Source of the DNA: JANNRW01 sp031401815
GTDB lineage: Bacteria; Desulfobacterota; Desulfuromonadia; Geobacterales; DSM-12255
Assembly (NCBI GenBank): GCA_031401815.1
Contig: JANNRW010000123.1
Coordinates: forward strand, 1 to 10,067
DNA length: 10,067 nt
Direction: 5' to 3'
A model generated the notes under the pieces. It was not told the origin of the DNA, made no database searches, and saw only the letters and a program-made list of their open reading frames with translations. Below are positions 1 through 6,894 of the stretch, in pieces. The position numbers and the translations under genes are program-made. The number at the start of each line of letters is the position of its first letter. Position 1 is the stretch's first letter.

Positions 1-18
1 AAAACCTTGAATTTGAAC

Positions 19-130
19 GCGGAAAAAGCGGATTTAACGGATAAAAGCGGATAAGGTGAACTTAAATCGATTTCAGGCAGGTACTAAGAAAATCATTTAG
101 CCACGGATGACACGGATGAACACGGATAAA
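19..130. repeat. Short degenerate direct repeats (GCGGA/ACGGATAAA and CACGGATGAA types)
   Basis: Positions 19-57 contain several copies of GCGGA or ACGGATAA spaced by A-rich sequence. Positions 102-130 contain three tandem units of about 10 bp: CACGGATGA, CACGGATGAA and CACGGATAAA. Similar CACGGAT strings are widespread in intergenic DNA of Geobacter-like genomes, as far as I recall. I see no open reading frame in keeping with a gene here. Function is unknown; a remnant of a dispersed repeat family is the simplest reading. Confidence 0.6.
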
Positions 131-150
131 GGCACAAATCATTGTGTTTT

Positions 151-259
151 CTCACGGAGGCACGGGGGACACGGGGGAAGCCTGAATCAAAAAGGAGCTT
201 GTTGTTGAAACGAAAATACAGATTATAGCCTTTCCCTTCGTTCTCCGTGCCTCCGTGAG
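151..259. repeat. Inverted repeat with 15-bp perfect arms (CTCACGGAGGCACGG)
   Basis: CTCACGGAGGCACGG at 151-165 is exactly repeated in inverse at 245-259, with further G-C and G-T pairing inward. The 79-bp centre carries no recognisable gene. The element sits directly upstream of the promoter region of the hydratase gene and follows the CACGGAT repeats, so the leader 1-260 is probably a patchwork of dispersed repeats. It lacks a T-tract, so it is not a classical terminator. Confidence 0.6.
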
Positions 260-293
260 AGCAGCTGTCAGGAGAGTATCAGCAGAATATCTG

Positions 294-322
294 TTGACTT
301 GCAGATGCATTACATGTAATTT
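294..322 (+). promoter_or_regulatory. Candidate sigma-70 promoter of the beta-oxidation operon
   Basis: TTGACT at 294-299 matches five of six bases of the -35 consensus. The -10 box is ambiguous: TGTAAT at 315-320 (15-nt spacer) or TAATTT at 317-322 (17-nt spacer). Both candidates lie inside the near-palindrome at 310-331, so a protein bound there would block RNA polymerase. A similar TTGACT block precedes livH at 9311. The promoter is inferred from sequence only. Confidence 0.45.
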
Positions 323-331
323 TGCATGTAA
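310..331. promoter_or_regulatory. Near-palindromic operator, copy 1
   Basis: The 22-bp sequence begins TTACATG and ends GCATGTAA. Of its 11 base-pair positions, 9 are symmetric. It differs from the perfect palindrome at 9338-9359 at only three positions near the centre. It overlaps the -10 region and ends 16 nt before the hydratase start codon. Size, symmetry and placement suit a dimeric repressor such as a TetR- or GntR-family protein, which is an inference; no regulator gene lies in the window. Confidence 0.65.
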
Positions 332-347
332 AAAAACGGGGTGTATC

Positions 348-1118
348 ATGAGCGATGTAATTCTTGAAAAACCTTTGGATGGTGTTGCTGTAGTCAGGCT
401 GAACCGGGTTGAGGTGAAAAACGCCCTTAACCTTTCTGTGCGGCAGCTGCTGGCGCGTCATTTTTCCGAACTTGGGGCTGATCCGGATATCCGCTGTATT
501 GTCCTTACCGGCGGATCTGAGGTTTTTGCCGCTGGTGCGGATATCAGGGACATGGTTGACAAGAGCGCCATCGAGATGATGTTGCGCAATATTCATCTCC
601 TCTGGCAGGCGATTGCCTGCTGTCCCAAGCCGATCATTGCTGCTGTCAACGGTTATGCCTGGGGGGGTGGCTGTGAACTGGCGATGCATGCCGACATTAT
701 CATTGCCGGGGAGAACGCCTCGTTCTGCCAGCCTGAAATCAAGGTAGGGATCATGCCAGGGGCAGGGGGCACACAGAGGCTCACACGCGCTGTGGGGAAG
801 TTTCAGGCAATGCGGATGATTCTTACCGGCAAGCCTGTTTCCGGTCGCGAGGCTCTTGCCATAGGGCTTTGCAGTGAGGTTGTGCCGGATGATGAGGTGC
901 AGTCTGCTGCCTTGAAGATGGCGGCAACCATTGCCGGGATGCCGCCGATTGCCGTGGCGCAGATAAAAGAGGTTGTACTTGCCGGCCAGGATATCCCGCT
1001 TGATGCTGCGATCATGCTTGAGCGGAAAGCTTTCCAGCTCCTTTTCGATACCAGAGACCAGAAAGAGGGGATGATCGCTTTTCTGGAAAAACGGAAACCT
1101 GTCTATGAAGGGAGGTAG
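348..1118 (+). CDS. Enoyl-CoA hydratase/isomerase family protein, PaaF-like
   Basis: This 256-residue crotonase-fold enzyme probably hydrates a trans-2-enoyl-CoA to the 3-hydroxyacyl-CoA in the cytoplasm. The oxyanion-hole segment FAAGADI lies at about 60-66. GYAWGGGCELA (102-112) carries the first catalytic Glu (E110), and QPEIKVG carries the second (E130). MPGAGGTQRL follows at 136-145. Length is normal for the family. The C-terminal pattern EGMIAFLEKRKPVYEGR and the central block resemble E. coli PaaF (2,3-dehydroadipyl-CoA hydratase) as I remember it. The frame is open upstream to 255, but that extension would cross the promoter and operator. The ATG at 348, preceded by GGGG at 338-341, is therefore chosen. 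It ends 2 nt before the next gene. Exact chain length and substrate are inferred. Confidence 0.9.
   Translation: MSDVILEKPLDGVAVVRLNRVEVKNALNLSVRQLLARHFSELGADPDIRCIVLTGGSEVFAAGADIRDMVDKSAIEMMLRNIHLLWQAIACCPKPIIAAVNGYAWGGGCELAMHADIIIAGENASFCQPEIKVGIMPGAGGTQRLTRAVGKFQAMRMILTGKPVSGREALAIGLCSEVVPDDEVQSAALKMAATIAGMPPIAVAQIKEVVLAGQDIPLDAAIMLERKAFQLLFDTRDQKEGMIAFLEKRKPVYEGR
1110..1115 (+). promoter_or_regulatory. Ribosome binding site of the 3-hydroxyacyl-CoA dehydrogenase gene
   Basis: GGGAGG lies in the last codons of the hydratase gene, 5 nt before the ATG at 1121. A GTG at 1118 is in the same frame and overlaps the hydratase stop codon, but is only 2 nt from this site. The ATG at 1121 is therefore the better start. 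The arrangement suggests translational coupling of the two genes. Confidence 0.7.
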
Positions 1119-1120
1119 TG

Positions 1121-2647
1121 ATGACAGTTGATGCAGGCAGGGCTGATCTTGTACTTGGGGTTGTCGGCACAGGGGTGATGGGGCGGGGTATTGCCCAGAT
1201 TGCCGCACAGGCAGGGATCCGGGTGCTCCTTTATGACAGCCGGGCAGGGGCTGCAGGTGAAGCCAGAGCCTCTGTAGAGGCGATGCTTGGCCAGCTTGCC
1301 GGAAAAGGGAAGATATCTGCAGATGAGGCTATAGCTGCTACTGGCAGGATCCTTCTTCTGGAGAGGCTGGAGGAGCTCTCTTCCTGTCATATTGTTGTTG
1401 AGGCTATTATTGAAAAGCTTGAGGCAAAGCATCAGCTCTTTCAGTCGCTTGAGGCAATCGTATCTGCTGAATGCCTGCTCGCTACCAATACCTCTTCCCT
1501 CTCTGTTACTGAAATAGCTGCCGGTTGCAAGCTGCCGGGGAGAGTGGCCGGGCTTCATTTTTTTAATCCTGTACCTTTGATGAAGATTGTTGAAGTCATA
1601 GATGGCCTGCTGACAGACAGATCGGTTTCACCTTTCCTGGTAGCACTGGTAGAGCGGATGGGACATACAGCCGCAAGGGCAAAGGATACCCCCGGTTTCA
1701 TTGTCAATCATGCCGGGCGGGGCTATGTCACTGAGGCTCTCAGGATTCTGGGTGAAGGGGTTGCCGAATATCATGAAGTAGACAGGATATTACGGGTTGG
1801 CGCTGGTTTCAGGATGGGGCCATTCGAGCTGCTCGACCTTACTGCCCTGGATGTTTCCCATCCGGTCATGGAGGCAATTTACAACCAGTATTATCAGGAG
1901 CCTCGCCTGAGACCGTCTCCAATTGCACGCCAGCGCCTACTGGCCGGGCTTTTGGGTAGAAAAAGCGGCAGAGGATTCTATACGTATAAGGATGGTGTCT
2001 CTTCCGGGGCGCCGGTTACTCCCCCTCCTAACGCTCTTCCGGAGGCAGTATGGGTGAGCCCTGCCAATCAGGGCTATTGCAAGTTGGTTACAGAGCTGGT
2101 TCTGGCTCTGGGGGGGAAGCTGGATGAAACTCCTGTTCCTGGTTCCGACTCTCTCTGTATTGTTACTCCACTAGGAGACGATGCAACAACTACAGCTCTT
2201 GCCGAAAATCTTGACCCAAAGCGGACAGTTGCGCTGGATGTTTTTTGCGGAGTTGAGAGGCAACGAACGCTTATGACAACTCCTGTCACATCTGTAGCCA
2301 TGAGGGAAGCTGCTCATGGGCTCTTTGCAGCCGATGGCGTCCCTGTCACAGTAATCAGTGACAGCGCCGGTTTTGTTGCGCAAAGAGTGCTGGCTGTCAT
2401 AGTGAATAATGCCTGTGACATTGTTCAACAGCAGGTTACTTCACCTCCGGAGCTGGATCAGGCGGTGAAGCTCGGTCTCGGCTATCCCCAAGGGCCCCTT
2501 GCCTGGGGCGATGCACTGGGGGCTGACAAGGTTCTTGCGATTTTAAAAGCCATGTACGAATTCTATGGTGATCCTCGTTACCGCCCCAGCCCATGGCTCA
2601 CCCGCAGAGCCAGGCTCGGGATTTCGCTACTTACGCAGGAAAACTAA
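1121..2647 (+). CDS. 3-Hydroxyacyl-CoA dehydrogenase, two-domain PaaH type
   Basis: This 508-residue protein should oxidise 3-hydroxyacyl-CoA to 3-ketoacyl-CoA with NAD+. The Rossmann motif GTGVMGRG is at 16-23. ATNTSSLS is at 121-128. The catalytic His is H146 in LHFFNP, followed by the Glu-containing segment KIVEVI. TPGFIVN begins the first C-terminal helical domain (about 190-290). A linker domain at about 305-400 and a second helical domain at about 405-500 (GFVAQRVLA, then GYPQGPLAWGD) give the duplicated layout of PaaH/PaaC, which acts on 3-hydroxyadipyl-CoA. Single-domain FadB2/Hbd enzymes are only about 280 residues. It is 2 nt from the upstream hydratase and clearly in the same operon. 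The adipyl-type substrate is inferred from family resemblance. Confidence 0.92.
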   Translation: MTVDAGRADLVLGVVGTGVMGRGIAQIAAQAGIRVLLYDSRAGAAGEARASVEAMLGQLAGKGKISADEAIAATGRILLLERLEELSSCHIVVEAIIEKLEAKHQLFQSLEAIVSAECLLATNTSSLSVTEIAAGCKLPGRVAGLHFFNPVPLMKIVEVIDGLLTDRSVSPFLVALVERMGHTAARAKDTPGFIVNHAGRGYVTEALRILGEGVAEYHEVDRILRVGAGFRMGPFELLDLTALDVSHPVMEAIYNQYYQEPRLRPSPIARQRLLAGLLGRKSGRGFYTYKDGVSSGAPVTPPPNALPEAVWVSPANQGYCKLVTELVLALGGKLDETPVPGSDSLCIVTPLGDDATTTALAENLDPKRTVALDVFCGVERQRTLMTTPVTSVAMREAAHGLFAADGVPVTVISDSAGFVAQRVLAVIVNNACDIVQQQVTSPPELDQAVKLGLGYPQGPLAWGDALGADKVLAILKAMYEFYGDPRYRPSPWLTRRARLGISLLTQEN

Positions 2648-2677
2648 CTTGGGAGGAAACTTTTCAGCATAGTATCA

Positions 2678-2800
2678 TAACTCCCCCTGTCCCCCTCTTG
2701 TCTCAAGCGGGGGGACGCTTAAGGAAAGTAAAATGGTAACGCCGCCAATCCCACTTCGAGCGTCCCTCCCCTTAGGTAAGGGGAGGACAGGAGGGGTTAG
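2678..2800. repeat. Imperfect inverted-repeat element of about 123 bp between genes
   Basis: The left arm at 2678-2720 is rich in CCCCCT and ends GGGGGGACGCTT. The right arm at 2758-2800 starts GAGCGTCCCTCCCC and ends GGAGGGGTTAG. The two arms are complementary over roughly 43 bp with scattered mismatches, around a 37-bp centre. It fills most of the 192-bp gap between the dehydrogenase and thiolase genes. It resembles small non-autonomous repeats that I associate with Geobacter intergenic regions. In RNA it would form a long stem and could affect read-through or mRNA stability; no T-run follows, so it is not a standard terminator. Confidence 0.65.
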
Positions 2801-2839
2801 ACTTGGGTGCTTAACAGCTAAACCTTGAAAGGAACTCTT

Positions 2840-4039
2840 ATGCTCAACGCTTATATTTATGATGGATTACGCACCCCCTTTGGTCGCCATGCAGGCAAGC
2901 TTGCTTCTGTGCGGCCGGATAACCTGGTTGCAGGGGTTATTGCAGCTCTTATGGAGCGTACCGGGGTAAAACCGGAACTGATCGACGATGTTATCCTTGG
3001 CTGTACCAATCAGGCTGGCGAGGATAGCCGCAATATTGCCCGCCATGCACTGCTTCTGGCCGGGTTGCCGGTATCAGTACCGGGTCAGAGTGTGAACCGC
3101 CTCTGTGCAAGCGGCCTTGCTGCCGTAGTTGATGCAGCTCGGGCGATTACCTGCAACGAAGGGGATCTTTATCTGGCCGGAGGGGTTGAGAGCATGAGCC
3201 GGGCCCCTTTTGTAATGGCCAAGGCTGAATCTGCCTACAGCCGGGATTTCAGAATGTTCGATTCAACCATTGGCGCCAGGTTTCCCAACCCACGTATTAT
3301 CTCCGGTTTTGGCAATGAAACAATGCCAGAGACTGCCGACACTGTTGCGCGGGAATTTGGCATCTCCCGGGAAGATGCAGACCGGTTTGCTGCAAGATCA
3401 CAGGCCAGATACGAGGCTGCCAGATCAGGCGGTTTCTTTGCAGACGAAATTGTGCCGGTGACTATCCCCCAGGGGAAAAAGCCGCCGCTGGTCGTGACAG
3501 AAGATGAACACCCCCGTCCGGAATCAGACTACGACTCCCTGGCTCGTCTGAAGCCACTTTTTGAAGGTGGGGTGGTTACTGCCGGTAACGCTTCCGGGGT
3601 AAATGACGGAGCTGTAGTGCTGCTGGTCGGGAGCCTTGAGGCAGAAAGAGCTGTCAATAAAAAACCGCTTGCGAGGATAATCTCTTCTGCTGCTGCCGGG
3701 GTTGAGCCGCGTGTAATGGGGATCGGTCCGGTTCCCTCGATCCGGAAAGCTCTGGAGCGAGCCGGGCTGTCACTAAAAGATATGGATGTGATTGAAATAA
3801 ACGAGGCTTTTGCCTCCCAGATGCTCGGCTGCCTGAAGCTTCTGGAGATCCCGTTTGATGACAGCAGGGTTAATCCGAACGGTGGCGGTATTGCCGTAGG
3901 TCACCCTCTGGGGGCTTCCGGAGCCAGACTTGCCCTGACTGCTGCCAGGCAGTTGCAGCGCTGCAATGGCCGTTATGCAGTGGTAAGTCTCTGTATCGGA
4001 GTCGGTCAGGGGTTGTCGATGGTGATTGAGAAGCAGTAG
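2840..4039 (+). CDS. Acetyl-CoA acyltransferase (thiolase), beta-ketoadipyl-CoA type (PcaF/PaaJ-like)
   Basis: This 399-residue thiolase should cleave a 3-ketoacyl-CoA with CoA to acetyl-CoA and a shortened acyl-CoA, which would be succinyl-CoA if the substrate is 3-oxoadipyl-CoA. The nucleophilic Cys is C89 in NRLCASGL. NEAFA is at 321-325, His355 lies in GHPLGASGAR, and the acid/base Cys is C385 in CIGVGQG. The opening YIYDGLRTPFGRHAGKL, the block LGCTNQAGEDSRN and the CIGVGQG ending are typical of PcaF/PaaJ and not of acetoacetyl-CoA thiolases. A TTG in frame at 2825 is possible, but AAAGGA at 2828-2833 sits 6 nt before the ATG at 2840, so that start is used. The last codon (Gln) and the TAG stop lie inside the repeat element that follows. 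Confidence 0.92.
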   Translation: MLNAYIYDGLRTPFGRHAGKLASVRPDNLVAGVIAALMERTGVKPELIDDVILGCTNQAGEDSRNIARHALLLAGLPVSVPGQSVNRLCASGLAAVVDAARAITCNEGDLYLAGGVESMSRAPFVMAKAESAYSRDFRMFDSTIGARFPNPRIISGFGNETMPETADTVAREFGISREDADRFAARSQARYEAARSGGFFADEIVPVTIPQGKKPPLVVTEDEHPRPESDYDSLARLKPLFEGGVVTAGNASGVNDGAVVLLVGSLEAERAVNKKPLARIISSAAAGVEPRVMGIGPVPSIRKALERAGLSLKDMDVIEINEAFASQMLGCLKLLEIPFDDSRVNPNGGGIAVGHPLGASGARLALTAARQLQRCNGRYAVVSLCIGVGQGLSMVIEKQ

Positions 4040-4196
4040 TCAGGGGTCAGGAGTCAGGAGTCAGCATACAGCGAAAGAACGGTAGTCAGGAATCAGTAGT
4101 CAGTATACTAGCGAAAGAACAGGAGTCAGGGTCAGGAGTCAGTAGTCAGTTGTAATGCCTTTATGCTGACTCCTGACCCCTGACTACTGACTACTG
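4034..4196. repeat. 163-bp GTCAG-rich repeat element with inverted ends
   Basis: The element begins CAGTAGTCAG (4034) and ends with the inverse CTGACTACTG (4196). Its arms at 4034-4066 and 4164-4196 are complementary over about 26 bp, with one 7-bp GTCAGGA unit extra on the left. Inside are variants of the heptamer GTCAGGA/GTCAGTA. There is also a direct repeat of about 20 bp, ending GCGAAAGAAC, at 4061-4080 and 4100-4120. The left end supplies the thiolase stop codon. The right end is 21 nt before the acyl-CoA dehydrogenase start. A 25-bp stretch (4172-4196) recurs exactly at 8487-8511. Likely a dispersed, perhaps mobile, repeat family. Confidence 0.8.
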
Positions 4197-4217
4197 TTTA
4201 TAATAGGGAGCAAACCG

Positions 4218-5369
4218 ATGATCAAGGACGAAGCGACCTTAAATGTAATACTTGAAACAGTCTCCAGATTTGTTAAAGAGCGGCTGATCCCGATTGAGGA
4301 GGAGTGCGCCGAGAATGACCATATCCCTCACGAGATTGTTGATGAGATGAGAGAGCTCGGGCTGTTCGGCCTTTCGATCTCTGAAGAGTATGATGGCCTT
4401 GGGCTGACGCTCGAAGAGGAGATAAGGGTTGTTTTCGAACTTTGCAAGGCATCCCCCATTTTTCGCTCTGTTATCGGCACCAATGTCGGTATCGGTGCGC
4501 TCGGTATTGTCTTTGACGGGACAGCGGAGCAGAAGAAGAGATATCTCCCAAAACTTGCTACAGGCGAGATGATAGCCTCTTTCTGCCTTACCGAGCCCGA
4601 GGCCGGTTCCGATGCTGCTTCGCTAAGGACAACGGCAACAAGGGACGGGGATGGATATCTGATCAACGGAACCAAGCGATTCATTACCAATGCACCTGAA
4701 GCAGGTGTTTTCTCGGTCTTTGCCAGAACAGACCCTGCCGAGAAGGGGGCTTCCGGGATATCAGCCTTTCTGGTTGACAAAGGGACACCCGGTCTCTCTC
4801 TCGGGAAGAATGAAAAGAAGATGGGGCAGTGGGGCGGCCATGTCTGTGATGTCATTTTCGACAACTGCCGTGTACCTGCAACTGCTCTCATAGGGGAGAA
4901 GGAGGGGGTCGGCTTCAAGACAGCCATGAAGATTCTTGATAAATCCCGCACCCACATTGCAGCTGTCTGTGTTGGCGCTTCCGAGCGGATTCTTGAGGAA
5001 GCACTGAAGTATTCCATGGAGAGGAAGCAGTTTAATAAACCTGTTTGCGATTTTCAGCTGATTCAGGCAATGTTGGCAGATAGCAAGGCTGAAATTTATG
5101 CAGCCCGCAGCATGGTTCTGGAGACGACGAGAAAATATGATCTGGGGAAGAACATCTCTACTGAATCCTCCTGTTGCAAGCTTTTTGCCTCTGAAATGGC
5201 CTGCCGGGTAGCTGACCGGGCGGTTCAGATTCTTGGCGGCTCGGGCTATATCAGGGATTATGCAATAGAGCGGTTCTATCGGGATGTCCGGCTGTTTCGT
5301 CTTTATGAGGGGACAAGCCAGATTCAGCAGATCATCATTGCCAGGAACATGGTCAGGGATGCCGGTTGA
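4218..5369 (+). CDS. Acyl-CoA dehydrogenase, probably acting on a dicarboxyl-CoA
   Basis: This 383-residue flavoprotein should oxidise an acyl-CoA to the trans-2-enoyl-CoA, passing electrons to electron-transfer flavoprotein. The signature CLTEPEAGSD is at 123-132. The catalytic Glu is E364 in LYEGTSQIQQ, and LGGSGY precedes it. Length is normal for the family. SPIFRSVIGTN (79-89) places Arg83 about where human glutaryl-CoA dehydrogenase has Arg94, a residue known to contact the distal carboxylate of its substrate. The overall sequence also recalls the DcaA-type dehydrogenases of adipate degradation. Glutaryl- or adipyl-size dicarboxyl-CoA is therefore the favoured substrate class, by inference. 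AGGGAG at 4205-4210 lies 7 nt before the ATG. The next gene begins 9 nt after its stop, so the two are probably co-transcribed. Confidence 0.9.
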   Translation: MIKDEATLNVILETVSRFVKERLIPIEEECAENDHIPHEIVDEMRELGLFGLSISEEYDGLGLTLEEEIRVVFELCKASPIFRSVIGTNVGIGALGIVFDGTAEQKKRYLPKLATGEMIASFCLTEPEAGSDAASLRTTATRDGDGYLINGTKRFITNAPEAGVFSVFARTDPAEKGASGISAFLVDKGTPGLSLGKNEKKMGQWGGHVCDVIFDNCRVPATALIGEKEGVGFKTAMKILDKSRTHIAAVCVGASERILEEALKYSMERKQFNKPVCDFQLIQAMLADSKAEIYAARSMVLETTRKYDLGKNISTESSCCKLFASEMACRVADRAVQILGGSGYIRDYAIERFYRDVRLFRLYEGTSQIQQIIIARNMVRDAG

Positions 5370-5378
5370 GGTGCCCAG

Positions 5379-6887
5379 GTGGATAAAATTGTCAAACTCA
5401 TATTGACCTCAAGGGTTTATGAAGCAGCTGTAGAGACCCCTCTTGATCATGCCCTGCACCTTTCCGAGATGACCGGGAACAGGGTGCTCCTGAAGAGAGA
5501 GGATCTGCAACCGGTTTACTCTTTCAAGCTGCGCGGGGCTTACAACCGGATAGCACAGCTGCGGGAGGAGGAGCTCTGTAACGGGATAATTACTGCTTCA
5601 GCAGGGAATCATGCGCAAGGGGTGGCATATTCCGCCAGAAAACTCGGGATCAGCTCTGTAATCGTCATGCCCTGTACGACTCCGGAGATAAAGGTAACAG
5701 CAGTAAAGCGGTTCGGCGCTCAGGTAGTTCTGCACGGCGACAATTATTCCGATGCAGCAGAGCACTGCCTGCAGTTGATGGCCAGCAACAGGATGACTTT
5801 CATTCACCCCTTTGATGATGAACTGGTTATTGCCGGACAGGGGACTATTGCGGTAGAGATTCTGAGACAATCTGCGGAAAAGGTTGCTGCGGTATTCGTC
5901 CCGATAGGGGGTGGCGGCCTAGTTGCCGGAATTGCCGCCTATATCAAGGCCATCTCTCCGGAGACTCTGGTTATAGGGGTCGAGCCTGATGACAGCAATG
6001 CCATGGAGCAGTCTATTCATGCGGGGCATCGTGTCTCCCTCGACTCTGTCGGCATATTTGCTGATGGAGTTGCAGTCCGCAAGGTAGGGAAGTTGACCTA
6101 CAATCTCTGTAGGCGTTATGTTGATTCCATAATTACGGTCAGTACTGATGAAATCTGTAGCGCCATCAAATCGATTCATTATGATACCCGCTGCATTGTT
6201 GAGCCTGCAGGGGCCCTGGCAGTTGCCGGGCTGCTGAAGTATACCCGGCAGAACTCTGTGCAGAAGCAAACCCTGGTAGCGGTCAATTCCGGTGCCAATA
6301 TCAATTTCGAACGTCTTGGGTATGTGGCGGAGCGAGCCCAGATCGGTGAAAAACATGAGGCGCTCTTTGCTGTTGCCATTCCGGAAGAGCCGGGTGCGCT
6401 GAAACGGTTCTGTCTTGATGTAGTTCAGGAGAGGAGTGTAACCGAGCTGGATTACCGGCTCTCCAGCCGGGAAAAGGCGGAGATACTGATCGGTATAGCC
6501 ATTCGCGATGACGCTGAACGGGCAGGTTTTACAGCACAGATGTCAAGGCACGGTTTTTTGAACAGGGATCTGACAGATAACGAACTGGTCAAGACCCATA
6601 TCAGGCATATGGTTGGTGGCCGCTCGCCTGAGGTTGGCAGGGAGGTTCTTTACAGGTTCTGGTTCCCTGAAAGGGCAGGTGCTCTGATAAACTTTCTTGA
6701 TGCAATGAGTGAGAGCTGGAATATCTCGCTTTTTCACTATCGCATGCAGGGTAGCGATTATGGTAGTGTACTTGTAGGGCTGGAGATACCACCAGATGAA
6801 GATGGCAAGCTGCTCCGTTTTCTGAACAGACTCGGCTACCGTTATCTGGATGAGACAGGTAATGTAGCATACAAGCTTTTCATGTAA
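5379..6887 (+). CDS. ilvA: Threonine ammonia-lyase (biosynthetic type, two ACT-like domains)
   Basis: This 502-residue pyridoxal-phosphate enzyme converts L-threonine to 2-oxobutyrate and ammonia, the entry to isoleucine synthesis. The PLP lysine is K50 in SFKLRGAYN. SAGNHAQG is at 74-81, the phosphate-binding loop PIGGGGLVAG at 175-184, and NSGANINFERL at 303-313. Two ACT-like regulatory domains follow, at about 328-400 and 423-500. The allosterically controlled biosynthetic IlvA (about 510 residues) has this layout, while the short catabolic TdcB lacks such domains. The start is GTG at 5379, with GAGG at 5368-5371 overlapping the upstream stop codon. The 9-nt gap to the acyl-CoA dehydrogenase puts it in a catabolic operon, which is unusual. 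Feedback control by isoleucine and valine is expected from the family. Confidence 0.94.
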   Translation: MDKIVKLILTSRVYEAAVETPLDHALHLSEMTGNRVLLKREDLQPVYSFKLRGAYNRIAQLREEELCNGIITASAGNHAQGVAYSARKLGISSVIVMPCTTPEIKVTAVKRFGAQVVLHGDNYSDAAEHCLQLMASNRMTFIHPFDDELVIAGQGTIAVEILRQSAEKVAAVFVPIGGGGLVAGIAAYIKAISPETLVIGVEPDDSNAMEQSIHAGHRVSLDSVGIFADGVAVRKVGKLTYNLCRRYVDSIITVSTDEICSAIKSIHYDTRCIVEPAGALAVAGLLKYTRQNSVQKQTLVAVNSGANINFERLGYVAERAQIGEKHEALFAVAIPEEPGALKRFCLDVVQERSVTELDYRLSSREKAEILIGIAIRDDAERAGFTAQMSRHGFLNRDLTDNELVKTHIRHMVGGRSPEVGREVLYRFWFPERAGALINFLDAMSESWNISLFHYRMQGSDYGSVLVGLEIPPDEDGKLLRFLNRLGYRYLDETGNVAYKLFM

Positions 6888-6894
6888 TTCCATT

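Noticed and set aside
255..347. Upstream extension of the hydratase reading frame to position 255
   Set aside because: The added residues have no counterpart in crotonase proteins and would overlap the inverted repeat, promoter and operator.
279..1208. Long minus-strand open frame (309 codons) opposite the hydratase gene
   Set aside because: It overlaps a clear crotonase-family gene, its product is rich in His, Pro and Arg with no recognisable motif, and it runs across the operator and gene junction. It is a codon-bias shadow.
4034..4196. Possible CRISPR array, because of repeated GTCAG units
   Set aside because: The units are 7 bp, adjacent and degenerate, without regular unique spacers and without cas genes nearby.
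4199..4204. Perfect TATAAT as a promoter for the acyl-CoA dehydrogenase
   Set aside because: No -35 box stands 16-18 nt upstream, and a start point would fall around or inside the ribosome site, leaving almost no leader. It may be chance next to the repeat end.
4328..5017. Minus-strand open frame of 229 codons opposite the acyl-CoA dehydrogenase
   Set aside because: The forward frame has full family motifs. The reverse product is Ser- and Pro-rich low-complexity sequence, as expected for an antisense shadow.
5379..6887. Catabolic threonine dehydratase (TdcB) or serine dehydratase
   Set aside because: The 502-residue length and two C-terminal ACT-like domains match biosynthetic IlvA. The short catabolic forms lack this regulatory region.
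6879..6888. TTCATGTAAT at the end of ilvA as a third operator copy
   Set aside because: It matches only one half-site by a few bases, has no inverted partner and lies in coding sequence.
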